Shown: positions 19,469-31,312, counted from the first letter of the stretch. The stretch is DNA of 40,544 nucleotides from an uncultured Ureaplasma sp. (GCA_944322645.1 CALUPI010000009.1:1-40544); one strand, 5' to 3'. The notes: a model not told the origin generated them from the sequence alone. Made by a program: numbers and translations.

Positions 19469-19975
19469 TTATTTATTAATTTTATTAATATATATATTTT
19501 TTAAATTATCAATAAAATCTAAAAATTCCCTATCATTAGGAGATTTTGTTGCACATCCATAAAAATATTCAAAAGTTGAAATTTCAGTTTTTAATCTTTT
19601 AGCAACACTAAATAAATTGTTAAAATATTCTTTTACATCATATCCTAATCCAGCAGATGAATAAATATTTTCTTGTGCTCCTGTTGTAATAAATACATGT
19701 AATTTTTGATTTTGGAAATTAAATTCACCAGTTCTTCACACTTCAGCCATATATCTTGATAAATTTCATGGAATATTAAATCAATTAATAGGAAACAATA
19801 AAATAATATTATCAAACTGTTTTAAATATTTTTGTTCTATTTCAGGATTGAACGGTTTGCTTGCATCCAAAATTCTAGTTTCTAAATTTTCTAAATTTTG
19901 AAATTCGTTAAAAATTTTAATAGAAAATTGAGATGGGGCTGGGCAAATTCTTGCATATAAAAGTAAATTTTTCAT
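19469..19975 (-). CDS. NAD(P)H-dependent oxidoreductase, flavodoxin-like fold
   Basis: The product has 168 residues and resembles the flavodoxin_2/KefF-MdaB type of FMN or FAD quinone reductases. The first strand MKNLLLYARI leads to a loop PAPSQFS, where the flavin phosphate would sit. The central IILLFPINWFNIPWNLSRYMAEV is characteristic (usual form: PLxWxxxPAxLKxWxD), and FITTGAQENIYSS matches the later TTGGxxxxY motif. TGA encodes Trp twice in the central motif. It begins 2 bases after the recR stop with AAGGAG upstream, so it belongs to the dnaX-ybaB-recR operon. Its role there is not obvious; a general redox function is inferred. Confidence 0.82.
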
Positions 19976-19977
19976 TA

Positions 19978-20586
19978 TTATTCTCCTTTTTTTATTATTC
20001 TTTTATTACCAAAAGCATGTTTTAATGTTTCATTATCTGCATAGTCTAAAGATGAGTTTAATGGTAAACCAAAGCCAATTCGAAAAATATTAATATTAAA
20101 TTGATTTAGTACATTTAATATATAATTTGCAGTATATTCACCAGAATAACTAAAATTAGTTGCAATAATAATATTTTGTATTTTAGAATCCTCTTTTATT
20201 CTATTTTTTAATTCCATAATATTAACTTCAACAATTTCAGAGTTATTCTTTTTATTGGCTAATTCCCCATTTAAGACAAAATATAAACCATTATATGTCC
20301 CGGATGACTCAATTTTATCTAAATCTTCTATACTTGCAATTACACATAAAGAAGAGTGGTCACGATTTTTATTTGAACATATTGAACATATTAAAGTTTG
20401 TGAAATATTATTACATGCTAAGCATTTTTTTATATTTTTTTTAGCATTTAAAATTCTATTTGTAAAATCATGAATATATTTTTGATCTTGATCTAACATA
20501 TAAAATGCAAGTTTTCTTGCACTTTTTCTGCCTATTGAAGGTAAAGATGCTAATGCATCCACTAGTAATTCAAAATCATTTATCAC
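19978..20586 (-). CDS. recR: Recombination protein RecR
   Basis: This 202-residue DNA repair protein works with RecO and RecF in loading RecA. An N-terminal helix-hairpin-helix (LPSIGRKSARKLAFYM), a four-Cys zinc finger (55, 58, 67, 70) and a Toprim domain starting LCVIASIEDLDKIE are all seen. The start is taken as GTG at 20586; no ATG is available nearby and the spacing from ybaB (16 bases) fits. The order dnaX-ybaB-recR is the common bacterial one. Confidence 0.95.
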   Translation of the reverse strand: MINDFELLVDALASLPSIGRKSARKLAFYMLDQDQKYIHDFTNRILNAKKNIKKCLACNNISQTLICSICSNKNRDHSSLCVIASIEDLDKIESSGTYNGLYFVLNGELANKKNNSEIVEVNIMELKNRIKEDSKIQNIIIATNFSYSGEYTANYILNVLNQFNINIFRIGFGLPLNSSLDYADNETLKHAFGNKRIIKKGE

Positions 20587-20602
20587 AATATATTACCCAA
20601 TA

Positions 20603-20902
20603 TTACATCATTCCAGCTAATCCTGGAGCAATACTGTTAGCAATTTCATTTTTCTTTTGACTTGTTTGTTGAATCGCTAAATTAACAGCTTCAATTATTA
20701 AATCTTGAAGAGTGTCTGGATCTTCTGGATCGATAATTTTATCACTTATTTTAATATCTAAAATTTCTAAAGCACCAGAAATCTTAACAGTAATCATATC
20801 TCTTGAACAATATTCAAATTCCTTTGAATCAAATTCATCCATTTTTTTCTTTAATTGTTGTTGTGCTCTTTGAGCTTCTTGAATCATTTTTTGAATATTC
20901 AT
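20603..20902 (-). CDS. ybaB: YbaB/EbfC family nucleoid-associated protein
   Basis: The 99-residue small DNA-binding protein starts MNIQKMIQEAQRAQQQLKKKM, continues with the conserved middle VKISGALEILDIKIS and ends with a C-terminal helix. It lies between dnaX and recR as in most bacteria. AGGAGG precedes the start by 8 bases. Confidence 0.94.
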   Translation of the reverse strand: MNIQKMIQEAQRAQQQLKKKMDEFDSKEFEYCSRDMITVKISGALEILDIKISDKIIDPEDPDTLQDLIIEAVNLAIQQTSQKKNEIANSIAPGLAGMM

Positions 20903-20913
20903 ATTAATACCTC

Positions 20914-22710
20914 CTATTCTTTATTAAGAATGTCCATAATTTTTTGTTTTAAATCATCATGGTCATTATTTTCAATATTTTTATGTAAATATTTTAACAA
21001 ACTTAATTGCACATCTTCATATTGTTTATCTTTATTATTTTTATATATTTCTAATCACTCATTTGCTTTTCTTTTATCAATAGCAAATATTACTCGATTA
21101 TATGCATTTAATTTTTCACATATTTGATTATAAGTTTCTGGGTTCCAAAAATATTGATTAAATTTATCAGCTTCATTTTTATAATTAAACAAAATTACAA
21201 AACCATTTTTAGAACTCACTAATATTTTTTCAATATTTTTTAACAATATATCAATATTAGTGTCCGCAAAATAATCACTCTTAAATTTTAAAAGATTATT
21301 TGCATCGAATTTTTTAATTTCAGAATTACTATTACATGCAATAGACATAAAAATGTTTAATCAATCTTGATTAGATGTCTCATTAGCATTACTGTCAACT
21401 TCATTAATATTATGAGAATAGGGATTAATTATTTTTTTTGATTCATCAATCATGTAGTTAAAATCATAATTATCTTGTTGTTTAATACTCAAATCATTAA
21501 TTTCATTATTATCATTTAAGTCTTTTTTAAATTTATTAGTTACAGTTTCAGTAATAAAAACATCTTTTATATCTACAATTTGATTAGTGTTCTTTTCAAT
21601 AACTTCTTCATTCTTAGCATAATTTATATTTGGTAATGATAAATTAAATTTTAGCAATGTCAAATCAAAATAAAATTTAGAATTTCCATATTTTTTAATA
21701 TTTTCATAACATTCTCTTCAAACCTCAATAATGTTAATCATTTTTAAATAATCATCACAATCTAGAGCATATATTTCATTAGTCGATAATGCTGTTAACA
21801 AATTACAATCTTGTGTCTTTAAATAAATTGCTTTATCCATACATAAATTAATAATTTGGTTAATTAACCATAAATAATCGATATTTTTAGTTTCTCATGA
21901 ACTTATAATTGCAAAGATTTGCTTATGGTCATTTTTAATAATCCCATTAATTAAATCAATTATATTTTGGTTCGAAGTAATTCCAAAAATATTTTCAACA
22001 TCTTCAATTTGAATATTTTTATTGGAATAATTTGCTAATTGATCTAAGATCGATAAACAATCTCTAGCACCACCATCAGATAATAAAGCGATTTTATTTT
22101 TGGCATTATTAGCAATTAATATATTTTCAGAGTCACAGACATATGTAATTAATTGTTCTAATTCTTTAACTGATAACTTAGTAAAATCATACCTTTGACA
22201 ACGACTTACAATAGTTGTTGGTATTTTGTAGAATTCAGTAGTTGCAAAAATAAAAATTACATGTTGAGGAGGTTCTTCAATAGTTTTTAGTAATGCATTT
22301 CATGCACTAGTCGAAAGCATATGTGCTTCATCAATTATATATACCTTATATTTAAATTTACTAGGTGAATACTTTACTGTATCAATCAATTCTTTAATTT
22401 CATTTACACCATTATTTGATGCAGCATCTAACTCAATAATATCAATATCTAGATTATCATTAATAGTCTTACAATTGTTACACACATTGCAAACATCATT
22501 ATCAAAATTCAAACAATTCACACCTTTTGCAAAAATTTTAGCAATACTAGTTTTACCGCTTCCTCTAGTACCTGAAAAAATATATGCATGACTTATGTTT
22601 TGGTTTTGAATTGCTAATTTTAATGTTTTTACAATAAAATATTGACCAATAATTTGGTCAAAACTTATAGGGCGATATTTTCTATATAATGATAAATGTT
22701 GATTAATCAT
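20914..22710 (-). CDS. dnaX: DNA polymerase III subunit gamma/tau
   Basis: This 598-residue clamp-loader ATPase starts with the AAA+ domain: RKYRP box, Walker A GTRGSGKT (47-54), zinc Cys (66, 74, 77, 80), Walker B VYIIDEAH (123-130), followed by TIEEPP and the SRC motif IVSRCQRYDF. After about residue 360 comes a poorly conserved Asn/Asp-rich linker, then a C-terminal domain that would contact the polymerase. Three TGA Trp codons split the frame under the standard code. No Shine-Dalgarno sequence is seen; a TATAAT lies 7 bases before the ATG. I did not identify a frameshift signal for a separate gamma form. Confidence 0.95.
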
Positions 22711-22717
22711 AATAAAT

Positions 22718-22723
22718 ATTATA
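22718..22723 (-). promoter_or_regulatory. -10 box immediately before dnaX
   Basis: TATAAT on the minus strand with 7 bases between it and the ATG of dnaX. Transcription would start at or within a base of the start codon. Confidence 0.5.
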
Positions 22724-22788
22724 ATTTATATTCTTTAAATATTAATTTAATTTTATAATTCTATAATTAGAAATATTTGATATACAAA

Positions 22789-23253
22789 TTATATATATAT
22801 TTTTATGTTTTCAATATTTTCAATAATTTTTTTTAAATCTTTTCCTGAGATTGTAAATGAAGATGTTGGAGTTCCTCCAGAACAGATTAAAGAATCATAA
22901 TTAAATATTTCATTATCACACACATATATAATTGTCTTGTCGAATGGAAATTGAGGAACTGAACCAGAAATATATCCAGTTTTTAATGTTAATTCATTTT
23001 CATCCACAATTGATAATTTTTTACCAACTAAATCCTTAAATAATTTTCTATCAAATCTTTTATTTGCAATTGTTAAATAAATATAATAACTATTGTCATT
23101 TGATTTTAAAAATAAGTTTTTAGATTCTATACCATGAATATTAAATTTTTCATCAACCTTTAATGCGTCCTCTAAGCAATAAATAGGATCATGATTATAT
23201 CATTTATAACTTACATTATTTTTCTTAAGAATTAATTCAATTTTCTCTTGCAT
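22789..23253 (-). CDS. YbaK/ProX-type aminoacyl-tRNA deacylase
   Basis: This 154-residue single-domain protein hydrolyses mischarged tRNAs (Cys- or Ala-tRNA-Pro in known members). Family features are the NHDPIYC segment near residue 20, then GIESKNLFLK with the likely catalytic Lys, YIYLTIANKRFDRK, and the late GYISGSVPQFPF and DSLICSGGTPTSSFTIS (usual form: vsaGxRGxxixl). One TGA Trp is in the N-terminal part. The start at 23253 has TTAGGT upstream. It stands alone between dnaX and the transporter gene. Confidence 0.78.
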
Positions 23254-23325
23254 ATTTTACCTAATAATTTTTATTATATAGGAAAATTATATTATTATTA
23301 ATAAACAATTAGTTATGATAATGTA

Positions 23326-23354
23326 AATGTTTAGGTAAAAATGTCTAAAACATT
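23326..23354 (-). terminator. Possible hairpin after the transporter gene
   Basis: AATGTTTTAG pairs with CTAAACATT around a 10-base loop (one bulge), just past the stop at 23365. There is no clear T run, so it is a weak candidate. Confidence 0.3.
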
Positions 23355-23364
23355 CTTAGATTAA

Positions 23365-25134
23365 TTACTTATTTGATTTTAATTTTGTGAAATACAATTT
23401 TTTTTCAATTTTAAATATTTTACTAAATTTAATTATTGTATATGTCAATGTTACTAATGAAAATAACATAAATGGAATTACGAAGGCTTCAATTCCTAAA
23501 TAATCAATTGTAAAATATGCAAATAACAATACAAAACTCATAATTAATGTATGCATTAATATAACAACTCAAAATGATTTATTTTTCTTTGAAAATAATG
23601 TTGTAATTTGAGTTAACAAAGTTTCAGTCATCATTGAAATATGATATAAAACTATAAAAATAATAGTTACAGAAAATATTGGTTTATATGTTGGGTTGAA
23701 TCATTGATTATATCCTCAAAACATTGCCATTACACTTGCATCACCATTTGCATTTGACCCATATACAGTAAGATTTACTCAATATAATTGACCAAGCCCT
23801 TCTCCATTAGAATTGTTATTTAAATATTCAATTAATATTGGGTTGTCCATATATTTGTCTATCCAGTTTGGTGGGTTTAAATTTCCTCATAATTCATATG
23901 CATGTGAAAAACCACTAGAATTAGAGATACTTGGATTATATAGATTTTGAATAGCAAACAATTGCAATGATTCTAAGTTAGAAATATAAGATCCAATAAT
24001 TTTGGGCATACATGCCATTCATATCCCACTTGTGAATGTATTACATAAAATTGTTAAAGTTATAAATACTAAAAAGGGTTTTATATCTAAATATGAATAA
24101 TCCACATCTTCATGAGCAGTATAATATTTTAATGCATTTGATACTCCTGTACCAAAATATGGTAAAAAAAAGTTCATATTAAATCATAAAATTTTTGCCA
24201 TTATCATATTTAAAGGTAAAATTTGATTCGCTGATGAAGAAATAATTGAAAGAATTATAATCACTAATCCTCTAGTACTTGCCCTTCATGAACTTTCAAA
24301 ACTTACTTTATAACTATTTTTTAATAACATTTTAAATTGAGTTTTATTCATTTTTATATTCGATAATTTTCTATGTTCCTGTCGCAATAATAATCATGCT
24401 ATTATCATTATTAATGTCAATGCAATGCCTATATCAATAGATATACCTATACCTATCGATTCTAAGTCCGAAATATATGCAAAAATAACCATTGTTACAA
24501 TTGTAAATACAAAATTTAGCATTGAAAAAAACACTGCTAATAAATTACCTTTATTCTTAAAGATAATTATTATAAAAATTGCAAGTCATGAATTTAATAA
24601 TATACTTGGAGCAGTAGTTCAAATGAAATTTAATCCTTGTTCTTTAACTAATATTAAGTTAGGATGATTGCAATTATATGTAATATATAAATAACTTAAT
24701 CCAATATACAATCCTGTCATTACTATGCCAACTACAAAATTAACAATAAACTGGGTGGAAATTATTCCATAATCATCATGCAACCCAAAATCCTTATCGT
24801 TTCTTTCTTTTTTCAATTTTACAATTGTAATTGCCATTGTTAAACCTAATACTGCTCCAACATTAGTAAAAATAATTTGAAAGGATGATAATAAGCCTAT
24901 TCCCATCAAAATTTCTCCACCTACATTTTTAATAGAGCCAGAAATTAAACATATAACGATTGGCAAAAAACTCGTCAAAAATGATGAAATTATAAAAAAT
25001 CATCCATATTTGACCATATTGGTAAAAAAGTGTCAATCAACAATTGTTGTTAAATTTTTTATTTTTGAAATTTTATTTACAAATGTTTGATTATGCTTAA
25101 TAATTGTATGTAATCTAGAATGATCATTATTCAT
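23365..25134 (-). CDS. Large multi-pass membrane transporter, possibly MATE-like
   Basis: The product has 589 residues with about 12 hydrophobic segments arranged in two halves separated by a basic loop near the middle (LLLRQEHRKLSNIKMNKTQFK). The first half has GLLSSFQIIFTNVGAVLGLTMA followed by a charged loop, and the second half repeats the style, which resembles MATE-type drug/sodium antiporters. This is similarity of layout only. Between the late segments there is a ~70-residue polar stretch, probably outside. Many Trp codons are TGA. The start at 25134 overlaps the ytpR end by 8 bases, so the two are coupled. Substrate unknown; a flippase or other transporter is possible. Confidence 0.6.
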
Positions 25135-25708
25135 TTGCATATACCGATTTATAAGGTTCACCAATTTTATAAGTATGTTCTAATTCAATTATTCCATTAG
25201 ACTCAGTAGATAAACCAAGTTCTTTTGCACTACATAGCATACCAAATGATTTATAACCCATTAATTCACCATTAGAAATATAATTTCCATTAGGAAGAAA
25301 AGTATTATTTAAAGCACATACAGTAATTAATCCTTCTCTAGCATTTTTAGCACCACAAATAATTTGAATTTTATCATAACCAATATTAACCATACATCTA
25401 TGTAAATGTGTGTTAGGTATAATTTGACATTCCTCAATTTGAGACACAACTAATGTAGGATTTATAAAATTAGTCAAATCAATATTTGAAATATCATTAA
25501 TATAATTTAAAATTTTTTTATTAGGATATAAATATCCTTCAGGTAAATCAATATCATTTGATACGTTAAAAATATTAATTCCAACATACCTTTCATTAGA
25601 TTTTAAAATTGTAAATTTCTTATGGTGTTCAATGTTATTGATTTGTTCATTACTAATAGAAATTATCAATGTATCTTTTAATGATTTTTTGTTATAAAAA
25701 ATATTCAT
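25127..25708 (-). CDS. ytpR: YtpR-type tRNA-binding domain protein
   Basis: The product has 193 residues. The C-terminal ~110 residues are an EMAP/PheT-type OB fold: LVVSQIEECQIIPNTHLHRC, then IQIICGAKNAREGLITVCAL, then LMGYKSFGMLCSAKELGL. The N-terminal part matches the leader region of YtpR. Such proteins bind tRNA or other structured nucleic acids; the exact role is not settled. GAGGT precedes the ATG at 25708. It diverges from degV and is coupled to the transporter downstream. Confidence 0.85.
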   Translation of the reverse strand: MNIFYNKKSLKDTLIISISNEQINNIEHHKKFTILKSNERYVGINIFNVSNDIDLPEGYLYPNKKILNYINDISNIDLTNFINPTLVVSQIEECQIIPNTHLHRCMVNIGYDKIQIICGAKNAREGLITVCALNNTFLPNGNYISNGELMGYKSFGMLCSAKELGLSTESNGIIELEHTYKIGEPYKSVYANE

Positions 25709-25785
25709 AAATTACCTCATTATTGGTTTAAACTAATATTTATGTTATATTTATTATATAACTTAAATACTTTTAAGAGGTTATT

Positions 25786-26649
25786 ATGTCTAAAAAAATT
25801 GCTTTTTTATTAGATACAGGTTCATCATTCAATCTTTTTAATCATGAAAATTGTTTTATTTGTCCAATTAATATTTGTGTTGAACAAAATAATAAAGAAA
25901 TAGTCTACCAAGAAGATATTGATATAAGTCGAAATGAAATATATGATTTAATTAATAAGGATATAAAAATAAAAACTTCGCAACCTACCTTAGGAAAAAT
26001 TATGGAGTTGATGAATAATATTGTAAAAAAATATGATCTGATAATTGCAATTCCATTTTCTAAATATCTGTCCAATACTTTTAACACATTTGTTTCATGC
26101 GCAAAACAAATTAATAAAAATAAAATCATAGTTTTAGATTCTCATCCTATGTCTATTACTGGTAATTGATTAGTAAATGAAATAATTAAACTAAATAATT
26201 CTAATGTTGAAATTAATCAAAAAATACTTGATAAACTTGCTAAAAAATGTCGTGAAAATCAGTGTGGTGTGGTTATTGTTAATGACTTAAAACAACTTAT
26301 TGCTGGTGGTAGATTAACAGGAATAAAAGGATTACTTGCTAAAGCATTAAAGTTAAAATTATCTATTATGTATAAAGGTGATTTAAAATTATGTGCTAAA
26401 GATTTAACAATTGAAGGTTCAATTAATAAATCTCTTGATGAAATTAATAAAAAAATTAATTTTAATAAAAAAGGTATAAATAAATTAGTTATATTTCCAG
26501 ATTTAAATTCATCTGAGGAGAATGATAAATATATAAATTATTTAAAAAATAAACTAAAAATTAAAAATCCTGATATTGCATTATTACCAACATCAGTAGT
26601 TGTTCACACTGGTACTAATACATTTTCATTTTTAATTGAGTCAAAATAA
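25786..26649 (+). CDS. DegV family fatty-acid-binding protein
   Basis: This 287-residue cytoplasmic protein carries a fatty acid, in known members for the FakA kinase that feeds phospholipid synthesis. The N-terminal FLLDTGSSFN corresponds to the TDSTxD motif, SKYLSNTFNTF to the SGTYQS region, DSHPMSITGN to the DSxxxSxGxG motif, LIAGGRLTG to KGGRIS and VVVHTGTNTF to the C-terminal HxGPG motif. One TGA Trp (after ITGN) splits the frame under the standard code. AAGAGG lies before the start. The cupin gene follows 12 bases later. The fakA partner is not in the window. Confidence 0.88.
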
Positions 26650-26661
26650 AAGGATTAATAA

Positions 26662-26916
26662 ATGCAATTCATTAAATCTACTCCTATTTTTAATAATAAT
26701 ACATGTCCAGATGGAATCAAAAATGCTCATAAAACATCAAAAGGCATATGTGCTAAATTAATTGTGCTTAAAGGAATGTTAGAATTTATATATGAAGACA
26801 ATAATGAAACTCATATTATAGATACATCAAAAATTTTTGAAATAGATGAACAAAGATATCATCATGTAAATTTATTATGAGATGTTGAATTTAAAATTGA
26901 ATTTTATAAAAAATAG
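26662..26916 (+). CDS. Small cupin, DUF1971/TehB N-terminal-like
   Basis: The product has 84 residues. It starts KSTPIFNNNTCPDGIKNAHKT and continues with GICAKLIVLKGMLEFIYED and a late HHVNLLWDVEFKIEFY, which match the beta-barrel of the DUF1971 cupins (linked to tellurite resistance in TehB). The single TGA Trp (LLWDV) lies in a conserved position. AAAAGGA precedes the start. It is co-transcribed with degV. The biochemical role is unknown. Confidence 0.78.
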
Positions 26917-26966
26917 AATTTTTGTATTTTTAATTTACATTTTAGTATAATCATATTTTAATAAAT

Positions 26967-27007
26967 AAAAAAACAATAATTGTTTTCAATATGAAAAATT
27001 ATTGTTT
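26967..27007 (-). terminator. Rho-independent terminator of the DUF885 lipoprotein gene
   Basis: An eleven-base-pair stem AAACAATAATT/AATTATTGTTT with a 15-base loop, followed on the minus strand by T7. It may also serve the convergent degV-cupin unit, with a weaker tail on the plus strand. Confidence 0.75.
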
Positions 27008-27015
27008 AATTTTAA

Positions 27016-29715
27016 CTATATTTTATTATTAATCAATTGATTATTAATTGTTTCAACTAATACATCAAGAGGAATTTCACCATTCATTAACATTAAATTA
27101 AATAATTGTTTAATACTAGATTTATCTTCAATAAATTTATAATTTGGATTATCCTTATTCTCTGCTATTTTATGTGTCTTAAATCCTTCATATAATTCTT
27201 GAAAAATAATTTTTCCCAACATATACCCTGTTGCTTGAGAAGGAATAGACATATATCTAATTGATTCTGATGTAATATCTCCTAGACCTAATCCAGAATT
27301 AGCCAACATATAATTTCTTTCATCAGCCAATGAACTACCAAATGGTAGATCTATATTATTAGCCTCAAAAAAACTATTACCATTAGGATTATAATGAACT
27401 GCAGTATCTAAAGCCATACGCATATTTCTAAGTTGAGATTCATTCAAGAAACCATAATATGCTAACATATTAGCTAATTTTGTTGCAGCAACAGCTTTTT
27501 CAGCATCAGTTGTATATGCATCAACTTGATCAACAATATTTCAATATACTCCACCTTGATAATTTTTAATGAAATTAATTTCATCATTTGTTGGTTGTTG
27601 AGGATTTTTAATATTTAAAATTGTTGAATTGTTTTCTAACCAATTTGTTGGTAAAACATTTCCGTCATAATCATTACCATTTCATGTACCATATATACCA
27701 AGTTCAGCAGCAAATCATTCAGTAAAAACGGCTCAACCTTCATGATATGCATCGTTTTTAAAACTATATCCTGGTGTAATATTACTATTAATAACTTTAC
27801 CATCCTTCGTTCCAGGCATATATTCAGTTCAATATTCTTGTTGCGTGTGATGACCCATAGCTCCTTCATGTGTTGTTAGTGATGCAACACTTCATTTTTG
27901 TATACTATAATATGGATCACAATTATATTGAAATTGACATGAACCTCTTGGACCTTCCATACCCACTCCAATATCTTCTCTAATTGAATAATTATAAGGA
28001 GAAAGTACATAATCTTTAATAGGATTGAAATTATCATCATATACTGATTGTGTGCTTTCTTTAAATTGCATATAACTTTCTAAAGATAATACAGCGCCTG
28101 CTAATGCTTGATTTCCGCTGACAGTTGCTTCACTTCCATCAATATATTGTTTATTTTCTCATGGTATTTGATAACCTTGAGTAATAATTGTATTTTTATA
28201 TTTTAATAATTGTTCATCTTGAATATTTAATCAATATTGATTAATAAAAGCTTCAACATCAATCAATTTTTCTCTACCAAAGAAAAAATCTTCTTGATTT
28301 AACCAAATATTAAATCTCTTAAAAAAGCCGCTATCTGTTCCAGCTATTTCACTCAATTTCTTTTGTGTTGGTTTTGAACCAAATGGATCATTAGTATATC
28401 AAATGGTTGGATCAAAATTATTAACATCTTGTTTTAAAATATCTTGAATTACAAATGTTGCAATTTGTTGCATTTTTTTAGTACCTTCTTGAGTTAATTG
28501 AAGACCTTGTTTATATATTTCTTCTGCACTACGCTTAGTAGAATTGTTATTGTACAACATTTGTTGATAAATATCATTTCCAACATATGGAACACCTTTG
28601 ATATTTTTAATATTAGGATTTGGCATCATATAACCAATACCAATATTATTTGTTAATGTATCTTCTTCTGTAAATCCTAATCCATAAATATTAGTTGTTT
28701 CTCCATTTATACTAATTAGCAAAGTTTGTTCAATCTCAGGTATACTTTGTTGATTTTTAGATAAACTAATTGGTGAGCTTAATCCACCATAAGAACCATC
28801 TGCCTCATAATATTCACCACAATAAAATAACATAAATTCATTTAAATTTTTAACCAATAATTGAATCTTAGAATCAATGTCATTATTTATAATATTATTT
28901 TCAGATGCGATTTGCTTATAATTATTTAAAAAATTATCAAAATAAATATTATGATTAAGAACTGCACCATTATCAGAAAAAATGGATGTTAATTCAATTG
29001 AATCTTGTTGACTTAATGCATTTGCAATTTCAGAAGAGTAATAAAATTGCACTGTTTGTTTAATAAAACTTTTTTTAATCAAATTTGAGGGCATCACTTT
29101 AGCGTTCATACCTTCTCTTAAATAAGCTATCAAATAGATAATATAGTTATTTAAATTATCAATTCTAGAATTAATTGAACTCACTAATTCTAAATCAACT
29201 TCATCGCTAGGATCACCAGTTTCAAGATTTAATTTGTAAATGTTGATTGCATCCTTAATGTTATTTGATAAAGTATTTTCTCTAGATGATAATAATCTTT
29301 GACCAGTAATAGGATCAGAACCCAATAACATAAAGCCATTTTCAATATTCTTTGCTTTAATATCTCATTGCACTTTATAAGATTCTAGTCAAATTTTTTC
29401 ATTTATATCTAAATTAGATACATCAATTTTGTTTAGTGCATTAATCGCACTTTGTGTATTATCATATAAGTTCTGAATACTATTTTGAATTCCAGACTTT
29501 GAATTTGGATCATAAATTGGAAAACTATATTCAGGATTTAAATATTTTTTTTCATTATCTAAAAATTGCTGATTTGTTTGAAGAACAATACTATCCTGAT
29601 TTGAATCTTTATCATTACTACAACTACTTAATAATATTGATGTTGGAATTACTAATGTTGAAATACCCATTAATAAACCAATAGGAACTAAAATTTTTTT
29701 AAGAGCTAATTTCAT
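27016..29715 (-). CDS. DUF885 lipoprotein, predicted surface metallopeptidase
   Basis: The product is an 899-residue lipoprotein (signal ending LLSSCSND; lipid on the Cys). The C-terminal half carries DUF885 motifs: HEGAMGHH (616-623; usual HExxPGHH, with Met for Pro), EGWAVFTEWFAAELG (659 on), LRNMRMALDTAVHY and IPSQATGYMLGK. Together these resemble the zinc site of the DUF885/M32-like peptidases, so a cell-surface peptidase is inferred. The N-terminal ~400 residues are Asn/Ser-rich. I prefer the ATG at 29715 (GGTGA upstream) over GTG at 29727. Many Trp codons are TGA. A terminator follows. Confidence 0.85.
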
Positions 29716-29829
29716 ATTTTTCACCACACTTTCTTACTTTCATTTTATATATAAAAATAAGAATTTAGCATAAACTATACAAAAATAAATATTTATAAAA
29801 CAAATATAAGTAGTGAGAAAAAATATTAC

Positions 29830-29872
29830 AAAAAAAATGATAAAATATATATTATATACATATCATTTTTTT
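29830..29872 (-). terminator. Terminator after gatB
   Basis: A stem AAAAAAATGATA/TATCATTTTTTT overlaps the gatB stop codon and is followed by a T run on the minus strand. It ends the long rpsF-gatB gene run. Confidence 0.7.
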
Positions 29873-31310
29873 ATTTTTTTTCATTAATAATATCTTTTAA
29901 AATTTGATAAGAAATAACTGGGTTTGCTTGTCCATTAGTATCCTTCATTAACATACCAATAAAAAACTTTTCTCCCCGTTCAGGACGATCATAACAAGAT
30001 TGTAACATTTCAGGATTAGCATCCATATGTTTAATCAAGATATCTCTAATAATTTTTGGATCTTTAATTTGTTCAAATCCTAATTCTTTAATGACATCAT
30101 GTGGATTTTTGTTTTCCTTATAAATACATTCTAAAATTACCTTTGCTTGCTTACCATTAATTTCTTGTTCAATTAATAACTTTAACATTAATGATAAATT
30201 TCTAATTAAATCATCAGTTATATCGATGTAAGATTTATTATCTTTTTTTAATAAGCCAATTAATTCTATTCCTAATCATTTAAAACATAAATTATAATCA
30301 TTAATTTCATTAGTCAATAACTTAAATTTTGTATAAAAATCATAGTCATTAATTAATTGCTGAATAATAGAATCTTCTAATTTATTTTCTTTAAGATTAA
30401 CAATTATTTCATTTAAGGATAGGTTTTTTTCTGACATTATTTTAGTGAATTGATCATCACTTAAACTTATTCTCATAATATTTGGTTCATGTATATATCT
30501 ATAATTAATAGCATTAGTTTTTTCTCTCATATGAACTGTTAAATTTAAACTATCATCAAATCTTCTAGTTTCTTGAGAAATAACATTTCCAGTTAATAAT
30601 AATTGACTTTGTCTACTAATTTCATAATCAATTGCTTTTTTCACATTGTTAATAGAATTTATATTCTTAATTTCTACCTTGTTACCAAACTCTTTTTGAC
30701 CATATGGTCTTAATGAAATATTGATATCAGCTCTTAATGAACCATCCTCTAATTTAGCATCTGAAACATTAGCAAATTTTAAAATTTTCACTAATTCTCT
30801 TAAATATTGTTGTGCTTCATAACCACTTGAAATAACTGGTTTTGTCACAATTTCAATTAATGGCATACCTGCCCGATTATAATCTAAAAATATTTTTTTA
30901 TTTTCTGAAAATTGTTTAGCAGTATCTTCTTCTAGATGAATTCTTTCAATTTCTATTTGTTTAATATTTTTGCTTTCATTCTCAATTTCAATATAACCAT
31001 TTTGTCCGATAGGAAAATATTGTTGGGTAATTTGATAACCTTTGGGTAAATCAATATAAAAATAATTTTTTCTATCAAATTGAATATTTTTATAATTTAT
31101 ATCCATATGCAGTTCGTTAGCTAATCAAATAGCTTTTTTTATTGCATTAATATTTGGTTGTGGCATAACTCCAGGTAATGCTAAATCAATAGGATTAATA
31201 TTAGTGTTAGGATTTGAATAATGACAACTTTTAGATGAAGAAAACATTTTTGTTTTTGTATTTAAAACTGTATGAACTTCAATACCTATAATTACTTCAA
31301 AATTTTTCAT
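29871..31310 (-). CDS. gatB: Aspartyl/glutamyl-tRNA(Asn/Gln) amidotransferase subunit B
   Basis: The 479-residue subunit binds tRNA and phosphorylates the misacylated Glu- or Asp-tRNA before amidation. The N-terminus [21 protein letters not shown] is typical, as are [17 protein letters not shown], the metal/ATP region [10 protein letters not shown] and [16 protein letters not shown]. The C-terminal YqeY-like tail domain is present. Two TGA Trp codons are in frame. The start lies 2 bases after gatA. Confidence 0.97.
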
Positions 31311-31312
31311 AA

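Noticed and set aside
20914-22710. Programmed frameshift in dnaX giving a short gamma subunit
   Set aside because: I saw no slippery A run followed by a nearby alternative-frame stop and hairpin at the expected place after the AAA+ domain.
24425-24667. 80-codon open frame on the plus strand
   Set aside because: Antisense shadow of the large transporter gene; composition follows the repeat of Ile/Pro codons only.
27636-27869. 77-codon frame on the minus strand
   Set aside because: It lies in another frame inside the DUF885 lipoprotein gene, over the conserved EGWA region.
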